Source: Deinococcales bacterium (lineage in GTDB: Bacteria > Deinococcota > Deinococci > Deinococcales > JAAFIG01). Taken from it: a DNA stretch of 64,000 nt. The DNA lies in the NCBI GenBank assembly GCA_013298595.1, contig JAAFIG010000007.1, positions 1-64,000 of the forward strand, given 5' to 3'. Shown here one piece after another: positions 18,701-25,791 of this stretch (the first letter of the stretch is position 1; each line of letters opens with the position of its first letter). Below the pieces are notes generated by a model that saw nothing but the letters and a program-made list of their open reading frames with translations, made no database searches and was not told the DNA's origin. Both the position numbers and the translations under genes were made by a program.

Positions 18701-21700
18701 AGCGCAACGCCCACTGATTACTCAAAAATACGAGGATACCCGCGAGAAATACGTAGCTGCCGCACAACCCGCTGGTGCTGCCGCGAATAGTGTTGCTACT
18801 GCTCGAGCTGAAACGCACCGCAGCGCAAAAACCGATGAAGGCTGGCTCGAGAAAGCTGCCAGTTACACTGACTTTGGTGCAGGACCACACCCAAATGATG
18901 TCCTTGATGCAAGAGCCGATGCTGATATCCAAACAGGTAAAGCCTACGCCAGCCCAGATGGTTACACCAAAGCCGCCCTAGAAGCCTTCGAGGAATCCAA
19001 AGCAGGTATCCCACAAGATTTTGAAAACATCAAAACCGCTGCTTACGACCCACTCGAGAAAGTTCTACTTAGTACCAAAGACAACGCCATCAAAGCTTTA
19101 GAAGCCAGCGAAAGAAGCACCAAACAACAACTCGAGCAAACCCGTGCCCAAATGGAAAGTGCTATGAAAGCCCAACTCGAGGGCGTTGTGCAACAATTAA
19201 CTGGTCAGAAAACCAGTTTAGTCAGCACCATAGATGCCATTATTAAACAAAGCATTAGCGGTATTGACACACAAAGTAGCAGCCAAATTCAAGGAGTCCA
19301 AAAAGCTTTACGCAGCGCCGCTGGTGGTGTGCAAAAAAGCATTGATGTTTTAGAAACTCAAATGCGTGGTAAACGCGCACCAAAACCCGCCGTACTGAAG
19401 AAAATGCTCAGACAAATTGAAAAAAGTGTTACCAGCACAGTTCAAAAGACCTTAAACCAAACCAGTAAAAGTGTCAGTACCAGTAGCAAAGAATTTGCTA
19501 ACACTGCAAAAACCAGTGTTGCTGGTATGCGATCAACCACACAACAAGGTCTAAAAAGCGCCAAGCAAAGCGAACAACAATTGATTCAAAGCCTCACCCA
19601 ACTAGTACAGAGTGCCGCCACGGCATACACCAATTTCCAAACAAGCCACAAAACCAGCAGCACTCAAACCCAAACCCAAACAATCACCGAATTTACGCGT
19701 ATCCTCACAGGTTCAGATACCGCCTTTAAAACAGCACTAGATAGCCTAGCCGACAGCCTCGAGAAAGCTGCCAAAGGGTATGGAGAAGGATTACTTGAAC
19801 ATGCTAACAGTGCTAAATTCACAGGTATTTTACTCGAGAAAGAAGCTACTGCTGCAAAAGAAGTAGCCCCTCGCTGGAAAAGCCTCGTTAAAATCCTGTT
19901 AATCATTGTTGTGATTGTTGTTGTAGCCCTAGTCATCGGACCAGCCGTGATAGGTGCAGTCGGAGCCTTTGCCGCCAGTGCTGTTGGAGCAGGAGCACTT
20001 GCCACCGCCATTGGTGCAATTGTAGGCGGAGCAATTGTTGGAGCCTTATCAGGCGCAGTTATCCAAATGGGCAACAATGCCATTGATGGTAAAAACTTAT
20101 TAGACGGTGTAGGTCAAGCCATGATTAGCGGCGCAATTAGCGGCGCAGTAGGCGGCGGACTTGGCGCAGCCTTCGCAGGTGGTGCAAATGCCGCAGCCAT
20201 GTCCTCGAGATCGGTATTACAAGCCATTGGTACAAAAGCCAACAGTTACGCAGGCAAAATGGTACTTGACCAACTCAACGGTGTAATCAGCGGACAATTC
20301 ACCAGTTTAGTCACCACAGGAAAATTCCAAAGTTTCAGCGACATGCTCAAAGACCCCAGCACTTACATTGGCTTTGCCACCAGTGCTGCCACTACCAGAG
20401 GCGGCGGACCAACTCGAGCCAACACCAACGCAGCCGATGTCAACGCACCAAAAGTTAATGTGGATGTCAACGCACCAAAAGTTAATGTGGATGTACCAAA
20501 TGCACCTCGAGCTAATGCAGATGCACCAGTAGCCGCCAAACCCTCGAGAATTGAAGCTGTACAAAACCGTATTGAAGGTATTCAAAATAGATTTACCAAA
20601 GCTGGTGAACGTGTTGGACAAACAGCGGGTGTTCGAGTCACCGATGCTGTGGGAATCCAAGCAAAAATTCCAACCCGTGAAAATCCGAGCCTTAAACCTG
20701 GCGAACAACGAATTGTTACCAACGATGGTCAAACCCGTATCGAAATCGCTCCAGGCACCAAAGACACCGTTTCAGGCAAAACTGACCTTGAAGTACACCG
20801 TGAGACAGCAGTACAAGATATTCGCAATGGCAGAACAAGCACAAGACAAGGCGAATTAGCACTTGAAACGGCAAAACATCGTGATATGGCAGCATGGCGT
20901 TTAGAAGAAGCTGCGAAATTACCTGATGGCAGCCCCGAGAAACTACGTCTTTTAAGCGAAGCAACTGATTACATTGCTCGAGCAAATGAATACGAAAAGA
21001 TGGGGCAAGCAGCAAATCCTAAAAAAGGCAGTGGTACTGGCGAAATCAACGCTAAGAATGGTATTCATAACGAAAACTTTAAAGCCGACGCTGGTGTTGA
21101 AGTTACAAAATCTATTCAAGACCTCGAGTTACCCAACGGCAAAAAATACAAAACCATTGATGAATTGCTAGTTGATTATGATTTAACTACTGCCAATGAT
21201 GGAAATTTACAATTGCGGCAACGCTCTGTAGATATCACTGATGATAATGCCCTTCGTATTCGGTATGATGCCACTGGTAAACCAATTGCTATTGAACCCG
21301 CAAGTACTAAACCCGTTAAGCGTGCTACACACCATACAGATTCTGATTTAACATTGACTGGAGATAAGGCTGTTGACACAAACCAAGCACCTTATCGTGA
21401 CCAAACAAGTGCTGAACGTAGCAATGTCTCATCAGGAAAGCAAAACGAAGACTATAATAAAGGTCGTAGTCGTAAAGCCCAAGAAAAAGCAACAGCCGAG
21501 AAAACGGGTGGCGAAAATTACACAGATACTCCCGAATGGAAACAAGCTCATGCTGGCATGATCGAACAAACTCGTTTAATTGGCGAAGAAGCAGCCCATG
21601 CGTTCATTAAGGGGCATTTTGGTGAACAAGCCGAATTGGTTTATGGCGGACCTAATAAAGGCTCGAGCAGTGGTGATTTTGACCAAGTTTGGAAAGTCAC

Positions 21701-22754
21701 TAAAGCTGATGGCAGCATCGAATATATTGTAGTAGAAGCAAAAGGTGGTTCAGCACAATTAGGCTCAAGAGAAGCAGGTAATCCAGATTATCGTTTCCAA
21801 CAAGGTACTCCTGAATATTTTGAATCTGTTCGCAACAATATGAGTAGAAACAAAAAAGATGGTCTTGCACAGCGTACTGGTGATGATTTACAAGTTGCTA
21901 TGCAAAATGGTCAAGTACGTTACTTGCATGTCGAAACACCCATTGTTAAAGACGCATCTGGTCAAGCGGTCATTGGTAAAACCAGTGTACGAGAATTTGA
22001 TCTTTCGATTAGACCAACTGTAGATGCAACCACAACATCGAATACAGCTCCTGTAGTCAGACCAACTACCGAACCTGGCACGACCGCACCCAAACCAGCT
22101 ACGAACCCTGTTACTACAAGCAACTCAATACACCCAAACACCAAAACATTAGTCGAAACCAACCCTGAACAAGTCACCCGTTTACAAGAATATGTCAAAG
22201 ACCCTCTTGAATTAGAAAGTTGGCTATCTATACCAGGGGTAAAACCAGATGTCCTCGAGCGTATTTTTACACTTTGCCAAGATCATGATGTCTCTTTTGA
22301 ACAATTCAAAGATATATGGGCTTTTAACAAACCCACACCCGAACAATTAGCAGATCGTTCATTCAAATGGCCCATCAACGACGGTGCACTTGGCGAAGTG
22401 CAACGTACTGAAATTGCTAGTGGTACGCTGATTGACCGTTATGGTGCAACAAGAGGTTCTTTTGTATCCCCTGCTGGTTATGCCAACGCAACAACAAAAA
22501 CATTTGAATATACAAAATACTCACACGCTGAACGTGCATTACCAGCCGCACCTAACGAAGCCGATTATCATGTTTACTTAATTGTAAAGCCAATCACTGC
22601 TGACAAGGCAATTGCTGCACCTTGGTTTGGGGAACTAGGAGGCGCAACACAGTTCAAACTATCAGACGGCAATATCCAAAAATACTTAGATTCTGGGGAT
22701 ATTATTGAAATCCCAGTCAGTAAACTTCAAAACCCAGTTAGGACAAATGAATGA
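12723..22754 (+). CDS. Giant polymorphic toxin: DUF4157 x2, annexin repeats, PD-(D/E)XK-like and TNT domains
   Basis: One 3343-residue frame with an AGGAG ribosome site and no Sec signal. In order: Gln/Arg/Pro-rich N-terminus; DUF4157 (about 265-357, HEVTH at 347-351); about eight annexin-type repeats (about 443-1170; GIGTDEAAIMRAL, GVGTDEAAIHRVF, GVGTDEAKILRIL, GHGTDETAIYDVL and weaker ones); hydrophobic helices (about 1275-1320); a second DUF4157 (about 1627-1720, HEVSH at 1709-1713); Lys/Ala/Pro linker; coiled coil (about 1860-2377); a strongly hydrophobic stretch (about 2387-2452); a PD-(D/E)XK-like domain (about 2927-3098; SSSGDFDQVW ... YIVVEAKGG); and a C-terminal TNT domain (about 3215-3340; WPINDGALGE, LIDRYGATRGSFVSPAG, APWFGELGGATQFKL). 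TNT domains hydrolyse NAD+. DUF4157 marks cargo of contractile injection and related systems. Annexin repeats bind Ca2+ and acidic membranes, so a membrane-docking role is plausible. The delivery route is not visible here. Confidence 0.93.
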   Translation: MPMDYVRRPIPASQQSTKTEQRKTPTHKPAPQAHIVHPIRIPTIENEQTQKPVSEQTLQRRPQTEIQRRSQPEIQRRQQHAEQSQKAVQHVEALKAGVAINRQALNAEVGSMQEAAKLRQQFGATPQAPKNTASLENSLRRPNVPLQRGQNATLAGVAEHFIAETNAMKASREPQHNIIQRIKAAGGTLVKYARATNFNAPELAAAIQRFIDPVENAAARTSVFSAIGTAPSLTLELQRALAASDENLEMQRKALQGTGDGEDSQTSIADQIAARVNGGQPLPVHIRKQLELHFNTNLSKVRIHTDGTANELSKKVNALAFTTGNHIFFQAGQYNPDSPSGFELLAHEVTHTLQQSQGQVGAGIDANPSLEAAAVQEGQKAASNKSTLEQKAQSAAPNSFADFAGFPKPLEQTAQPETTKPTATSSVQRLVAPSLQRTTSQDKIEQAVAALFKAMDGIGTDEAAIMRALSGKTAFELKAIQDTYKARYNRSLKADLEDELSGDDLSKALALLNAVGANPIRSAPAAASSAVQDAKTLRTAMAGVGTDEAAIHRVFAGKTPQQIKLIRDTYEKTYTRDLKADLEIELSGADLQKALKALSVVGARATVVPTAGQSYQINQNAIAAGQLHDAMAGVGTDEAKILRILKGKTPAQLQAIQAEYQKKYKTSLLVALRNELSGDELSQALQLLGAGDAKVTFSKEINAAADKLFKATDGHGTDETAIYDVLENKTPEQIKQIIAAYRDHYRRDLEADLRSELNADEFAVVLPALRGKGLPANRAKSALARLYDSIHWYGDDEDQIEETLAKLSPAEIQELRNLAKNNPQAKAKLDRVLSNLGGTDLAVTKALISGDKATASAARIAQAIEGLGTNEAKVYKYLQEKVDQYLETDVKPALETKFANNPAQLKLELEKARQSFLKQIQTAYKAKTGRTLTADIADDFSGAEKDQANALAKGDKAAASAARIQEAAEGWGTNEAAITAELKGKSQEERAEIMAKFAKQYGAAYKPQFTEQFIADYRAKQQKAFLDQYMAQRPNQNRQQLLPAALQAFNQKARAEAEKAFDPSDPKKMQQVILAMFNDELSGTDLVVANQNLNTGKTDDDLALQIAIEGAGTDEAAIKEILKGKSKAEIQAIGIAYKKRTGRDLQSDLFTPEWGFAELDGRDAFEAKQALEGTPVTAEDFRRQAAAREAFERSDNSTFSSFWMGFSEKLGFTSKGSQLDDTTQRVRSMFQEVRDSNGKITYTLKPEFTQEDVARVAAYQQTDTQNYIEAKTTVTEALKTGGEILVAALVTVLTEGAASPWLVAALSGIAGTATGIGIQYGMDSNAYGKSSISVDALKGALETALTAGLAKGLPISNAIEEMAVKFGDQFTKNALRKLATSVVQKSTTAAINGAGKKTIDNILNDDNWRKGAAEYFQAIFVDAGIAGVKSGLSTAATTVLKDFATTGLSKAEIKNALIAKASEKAIENSVSEAANYINNLLEGKDNQRFEDILGSILQKTLKDTVKGLGEDQIETFVLTTRFKILANVAINNSDQSTVTDIIVRQVQTLNLQNSKYEDVLKNLDQRQISALMLLVNDAKQKTKLEELEDIRERIKTNNPEGALLTPDLRDPPPATQTQQQVPVQRDRLADGMISDPSAALNLVGGTALEPMRRNSLEAHFNTDLGDIRIHQGTDANTRAKALGANAFTQANHIVLGENANLENDALLAHEVSHSLQQRDGKVEKGIDQSPELEDQATAAGTAFTQRKPRAKRTGVQAKSSSVAAPKPETRVVKPESAVSSEKPIATKAKPSSKAKKSAKPIADEPVAASKAKPASKGKQTPKTAKSPAANNAVAATQAATTQAPAAMQANIKANTLAFAPIPKLEEIDPKEQSKLLKEQDQSIATANSTLQNLRKHAKKFETHSAKLTAQIKKAATTAKTMVSQSGSQQKQQINNQMSALIAQARAKGQASIAKSNADAKAKIASLPGITNAAKQAITSNHQQTVTALKAKLEAQRPLITQKYEDTREKYVAAAQPAGAAANSVATARAETHRSAKTDEGWLEKAASYTDFGAGPHPNDVLDARADADIQTGKAYASPDGYTKAALEAFEESKAGIPQDFENIKTAAYDPLEKVLLSTKDNAIKALEASERSTKQQLEQTRAQMESAMKAQLEGVVQQLTGQKTSLVSTIDAIIKQSISGIDTQSSSQIQGVQKALRSAAGGVQKSIDVLETQMRGKRAPKPAVLKKMLRQIEKSVTSTVQKTLNQTSKSVSTSSKEFANTAKTSVAGMRSTTQQGLKSAKQSEQQLIQSLTQLVQSAATAYTNFQTSHKTSSTQTQTQTITEFTRILTGSDTAFKTALDSLADSLEKAAKGYGEGLLEHANSAKFTGILLEKEATAAKEVAPRWKSLVKILLIIVVIVVVALVIGPAVIGAVGAFAASAVGAGALATAIGAIVGGAIVGALSGAVIQMGNNAIDGKNLLDGVGQAMISGAISGAVGGGLGAAFAGGANAAAMSSRSVLQAIGTKANSYAGKMVLDQLNGVISGQFTSLVTTGKFQSFSDMLKDPSTYIGFATSAATTRGGGPTRANTNAADVNAPKVNVDVNAPKVNVDVPNAPRANADAPVAAKPSRIEAVQNRIEGIQNRFTKAGERVGQTAGVRVTDAVGIQAKIPTRENPSLKPGEQRIVTNDGQTRIEIAPGTKDTVSGKTDLEVHRETAVQDIRNGRTSTRQGELALETAKHRDMAAWRLEEAAKLPDGSPEKLRLLSEATDYIARANEYEKMGQAANPKKGSGTGEINAKNGIHNENFKADAGVEVTKSIQDLELPNGKKYKTIDELLVDYDLTTANDGNLQLRQRSVDITDDNALRIRYDATGKPIAIEPASTKPVKRATHHTDSDLTLTGDKAVDTNQAPYRDQTSAERSNVSSGKQNEDYNKGRSRKAQEKATAEKTGGENYTDTPEWKQAHAGMIEQTRLIGEEAAHAFIKGHFGEQAELVYGGPNKGSSSGDFDQVWKVTKADGSIEYIVVEAKGGSAQLGSREAGNPDYRFQQGTPEYFESVRNNMSRNKKDGLAQRTGDDLQVAMQNGQVRYLHVETPIVKDASGQAVIGKTSVREFDLSIRPTVDATTTSNTAPVVRPTTEPGTTAPKPATNPVTTSNSIHPNTKTLVETNPEQVTRLQEYVKDPLELESWLSIPGVKPDVLERIFTLCQDHDVSFEQFKDIWAFNKPTPEQLADRSFKWPINDGALGEVQRTEIASGTLIDRYGATRGSFVSPAGYANATTKTFEYTKYSHAERALPAAPNEADYHVYLIVKPITADKAIAAPWFGELGGATQFKLSDGNIQKYLDSGDIIEIPVSKLQNPVRTNE
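14050..16230 (+). other. Annexin-type repeat region of the giant toxin
   Basis: Repeats begin near nt 14050, 14310, 14580, 14830, 15060 (degenerate), 15290 (with insertion), 15600 (with long insertion) and 16020. Repeats 1-4 keep the family pattern G-x-G-T-D-E, an IxxxY(K/E/Q/R) helix and DLxxEL. In each of these four, the acidic residue comes exactly 38 residues after GxGT, the spacing of a type II annexin Ca2+ site. Repeat 8 has Pro at that place and Glu one further on. Confidence 0.85.
20436..20489 (+). repeat. 27-bp in-frame tandem duplication within the toxin gene
   Basis: Two identical 27-bp copies (20436-20462 and 20463-20489) encode a repeated nine-residue unit, DVNAPKVNV, in the linker between the hydrophobic segment and the toxin domains. 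The array continues in degenerate form (DVPNAPRANAD). It is a flexible spacer prone to slippage. Confidence 0.9.
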
Positions 22755-23980
22755 CTCGAGATACTCTGATCAATGCTTTAGATAAATTAGGTGTGTCAAG
22801 AAGTTCTTATGCTTTTGATAATGAATTGCCTGATGTTGATTTACTTGGACAAATTGGTGGTCGGTGGAGTTTATATTTTGTTGAAAGAGGCAAATTAGAT
22901 ATTGTCCAGCAATTCTCGAGCGAAGCTGCGTTATACGAATTTTACTTTGAAGATGCTGCTAAAAAACAAGTGCAGCGCATTAAATCTGAATCCTTGAGTC
23001 AAACTGATATTTTTAATTTACTCGAGCAAGCTCAGAACATTCCCAAAAAAAACACTGAGAATTGGCGTGACCAATTAATTCCTTGGCATTTTGCAGATTC
23101 AGAATTTGATGAAACAATTCAGTGGGCGCACAGGCGTGTAGAGCATACCCAAAAAATGCTCGAGCTTTATTTGAACAGAGAAAAACTGGCACAAGATACA
23201 GACCGTCTGCGTTCTTTGTCAAAAAACGCGCTCGAGGCTGCGATTGTTGGCTTTCTTGCTGAAACGCATTCTCAAAACGTTTATCAAGACCTCAATTTAA
23301 GTGCTTATGCGGGAACACAACTCTGCGGAACATTTATCCACGTTCCAGAAGGTGAAAAGTACCAAATTAATTGGCTTATGAACGGTCCACTCGAGGCAGT
23401 ACGCACACCCGTTGATGCACAGGCATTGCCCTCATATTTTCAGCAAGCCATGTATTGCGCCTTTATTTGCCGCAACATCAAGATTTTAGATCAACTTGCC
23501 CAGTTGCCACTCGAGCCTCTTGAGAACGCTACGAACAGCCCAACGCCAGCGCATTTACATTTGATGTTACAAGCTTTTCAACAATTTTGGCTTGGTCATA
23601 CTGCGATTGCTTTACAACTCAGCAACCAAGCGATTGAATCTGTGCAGAACTTGATTGGTGCTCAACAAACCCTGACTTGGCGCGAAGCCTTTTATCGTGA
23701 TGTGACAATACCTAATGCTCAATTATTCCAACTGGCTATTGCCGAAAAAACAACTAGCACAGAATTTAATGCAAAGCTCACCGAAGCCCTTTTAGCGTTT
23801 AGTCAGTGCATGAAAACCCATGAAAATTTATTTGATGATTGGAATTATTATTTTCACCTCGGAGCACTTGCTTGGGCATCTTTAGCACAAGATCGTGGAC
23901 TTGAAATTGATGTGATTTCAGATTACGTGCCAAGTTTCTTGTATCAGGGAAAGTTCGCTTCGCAAAAAGTAAATCAGTAA
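22751..23980 (+). CDS. Imm49-family immunity protein with an N-terminal immunity-like module
   Basis: The ATG overlaps the toxin stop (ATGA), so it is made together with the toxin, as expected of an immunity protein. The N-terminal about 80 residues (LINALDKLGVSRSSYAFDNELPD, GGRWSLYFVERGK split at each gap) resemble small proteins found next to TNT-type toxins. The C-terminal about 250 residues follow the Imm49 pattern: AMYCAFICRN, a Trp in the QAFQQFWLGH helix, FNAKLTEAL, and a final ASLAQDRGLEIDVISDYVP. The protection target is presumably the TNT or nuclease-like domain. Family assignment rests on recalled patterns, not a search. Confidence 0.75.
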   Translation: MTRDTLINALDKLGVSRSSYAFDNELPDVDLLGQIGGRWSLYFVERGKLDIVQQFSSEAALYEFYFEDAAKKQVQRIKSESLSQTDIFNLLEQAQNIPKKNTENWRDQLIPWHFADSEFDETIQWAHRRVEHTQKMLELYLNREKLAQDTDRLRSLSKNALEAAIVGFLAETHSQNVYQDLNLSAYAGTQLCGTFIHVPEGEKYQINWLMNGPLEAVRTPVDAQALPSYFQQAMYCAFICRNIKILDQLAQLPLEPLENATNSPTPAHLHLMLQAFQQFWLGHTAIALQLSNQAIESVQNLIGAQQTLTWREAFYRDVTIPNAQLFQLAIAEKTTSTEFNAKLTEALLAFSQCMKTHENLFDDWNYYFHLGALAWASLAQDRGLEIDVISDYVPSFLYQGKFASQKVNQ

Positions 23981-24038
23981 GCTGCTTGGCGTAGTCATCC
24001 GCTCAAATGGCGTATCGCTCGAGATACTGCAATCTTTG

Positions 24039-24044
24039 TAGACT
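24039..24044 (+). promoter_or_regulatory. -10 box of a leaderless promoter (TAGACT, 7 nt before ATG)
   Basis: TAGACT-ACCTCTC-ATG at 24039-24054. It decides the start of the ABC gene: the ATG at 24052 rather than the in-frame ATG at 24007, which would lie upstream of the promoter. Confidence 0.5.
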
Positions 24045-24051
24045 ACCTCTC

Positions 24052-25791
24052 ATGAAATTACCGATTGCAGAGTTCTGGTTATTACTGCGGCGTTATCTGA
24101 TACCGCAGGGAACTCGAGTGGCTTGGATGAGCTTATTTTTACTGCTCGGTATTGGTTTGCAAGTGCTCAATCCACAAATAGCTAGGCGTTTTGTGGATGC
24201 TACCCAAAACACTGGTGATACCAGCAATTTAACTGTTTTGGCAGTGCTTTTTATTATTGCCGCTTTGGTCTCGAGTGGGTTACGTGCTGTTGCAGCCTAT
24301 GTTTCTAACGATGTGGCTTGGCGTTCGACCAATGCACTACGTGCCGATTTAGCTGCCCATACACTCAATTTAGGCATGGATTTTCATAAGTCACGCCCAC
24401 CTGGCGAAATGATTGAACGCATCGATGGCGATGTCAATGCCTTATCGGGGTTTTTCTCGAGTTTTGTGGTCAGTTTAGGCGGCAATGCTTTACTGCTGAT
24501 TGGCGTGCTACTGGCATTAACCATTCAAGATTGGCGTTTGGGTTTAGCTTTTACTGTTTACTCGATTATTGGCGCGATTGTTTTAACACTCTCCTCGAGA
24601 TTTGCCACTGCTTGGCAAGAAGAACGCGAAAAAGCGGCTCAGTTCTACGGTTTTCTTGGTGAAGTCTTAAATGCCACCGAGGACATCCGAGGCAATGGTG
24701 CTGTTGCTTGGGTGCTGCGACGCATGCGGCTCGAGATGCGAGCTTTATTTCAGGTGCGCTTAAATGCCAATATCAAAGGAAGCATTGTTTGGGGAGCCAG
24801 TATTATTTTCTGGGTTACAGCCGACGCGTTAACCTATGGTCTTGGCTCGAGTTTTTACCGTGATGGTACACTCAGCTTAGGTGCAGTGTACATGGTCATG
24901 CACTACGCTTGGATGGTTGCTGAACCAATAGATCGTTTTCGACAACAGATGCAGGAATTGCAACGTGCCGAAGCCAGTATTGCCAGAGTCCGAGAATTGT
25001 TCGCTTTTCAACCAAGTATTGTCACTGGCGTAAAATCCCTACCAAAGCAAACAGGTGGTTTACCAGTGTATCTCGAGCACGTTTCATTTGCTTACGAAGA
25101 TAATGTGTTGGTTTTAGACAATGTCAATCTGCAACTCGAGGCAGGCAGTGTTCTGGGTTTACTTGGGCGAACAGGCAGTGGCAAAACCACTTTGGCACGT
25201 TTATTATTTCGTTTTTACGATCCACAACAAGGTAGTGTGCAAATTGCAGGGCAGGATATTCGGCACTTTGATTTAGCACAGTACCGCGCTGGTATCGCCT
25301 TGGTTACACAAGATGTGCAATTGTTCCAAGCCACTTTGCGCGATAACCTCACCTTTTTTGACACCACAATTTCGGATACGCGTTTACTCGAGGCGCTACA
25401 TTCCTTGGGTTTAGCTGATTGGTTTGCTGCTTTACCAAAAGGCTTAGATACAGCTTTAACTGCCGATTCTTTATCTTCTGGCGAAGCTCAATTGGTCGCT
25501 CTTGCTCGGACTTTTCTCCGCGATCCTAAGCTGATTATTCTTGATGAAGCCTCAGCTCGATTAGACCCCGCCACCGAACATCACTTAGAACGTGCCTTAG
25601 ATAAATTACTCGAGCATCGAACCGTTATTATTATTGCTCACCGCTTAAAAACTGTCGAACGAGCCACGCATATTCTGGTATTGCAACAAGGTAAGGTACT
25701 GGAATTTGGTCAACGCCAAGCACTGGCACGTAATCCAAACTCGAGTTTTGCTGAACTGCGTCGCGTTGGACTTGAAGAGGTACTGGTATGA
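24052..25791 (+). CDS. ABC exporter subunit A (TMD-NBD half-transporter)
   Basis: A six-helix type IV exporter membrane domain (about residues 10-300) is fused to a nucleotide-binding domain with Walker A GRTGSGKTT, Walker B LIILDEAS and switch His (IIAHRL). The signature loop is LSSGE, not the canonical LSGGQ, so one composite ATP site is altered. I start at 24052 because of the leaderless -10 box; a frame extension to 24007 exists. The stop overlaps the next gene (ATGA), and the pair makes a heterodimer. The substrate is unknown; position after the toxin-immunity pair is noted but does not prove a link. Confidence 0.9.
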   Translation: MKLPIAEFWLLLRRYLIPQGTRVAWMSLFLLLGIGLQVLNPQIARRFVDATQNTGDTSNLTVLAVLFIIAALVSSGLRAVAAYVSNDVAWRSTNALRADLAAHTLNLGMDFHKSRPPGEMIERIDGDVNALSGFFSSFVVSLGGNALLLIGVLLALTIQDWRLGLAFTVYSIIGAIVLTLSSRFATAWQEEREKAAQFYGFLGEVLNATEDIRGNGAVAWVLRRMRLEMRALFQVRLNANIKGSIVWGASIIFWVTADALTYGLGSSFYRDGTLSLGAVYMVMHYAWMVAEPIDRFRQQMQELQRAEASIARVRELFAFQPSIVTGVKSLPKQTGGLPVYLEHVSFAYEDNVLVLDNVNLQLEAGSVLGLLGRTGSGKTTLARLLFRFYDPQQGSVQIAGQDIRHFDLAQYRAGIALVTQDVQLFQATLRDNLTFFDTTISDTRLLEALHSLGLADWFAALPKGLDTALTADSLSSGEAQLVALARTFLRDPKLIILDEASARLDPATEHHLERALDKLLEHRTVIIIAHRLKTVERATHILVLQQGKVLEFGQRQALARNPNSSFAELRRVGLEEVLV

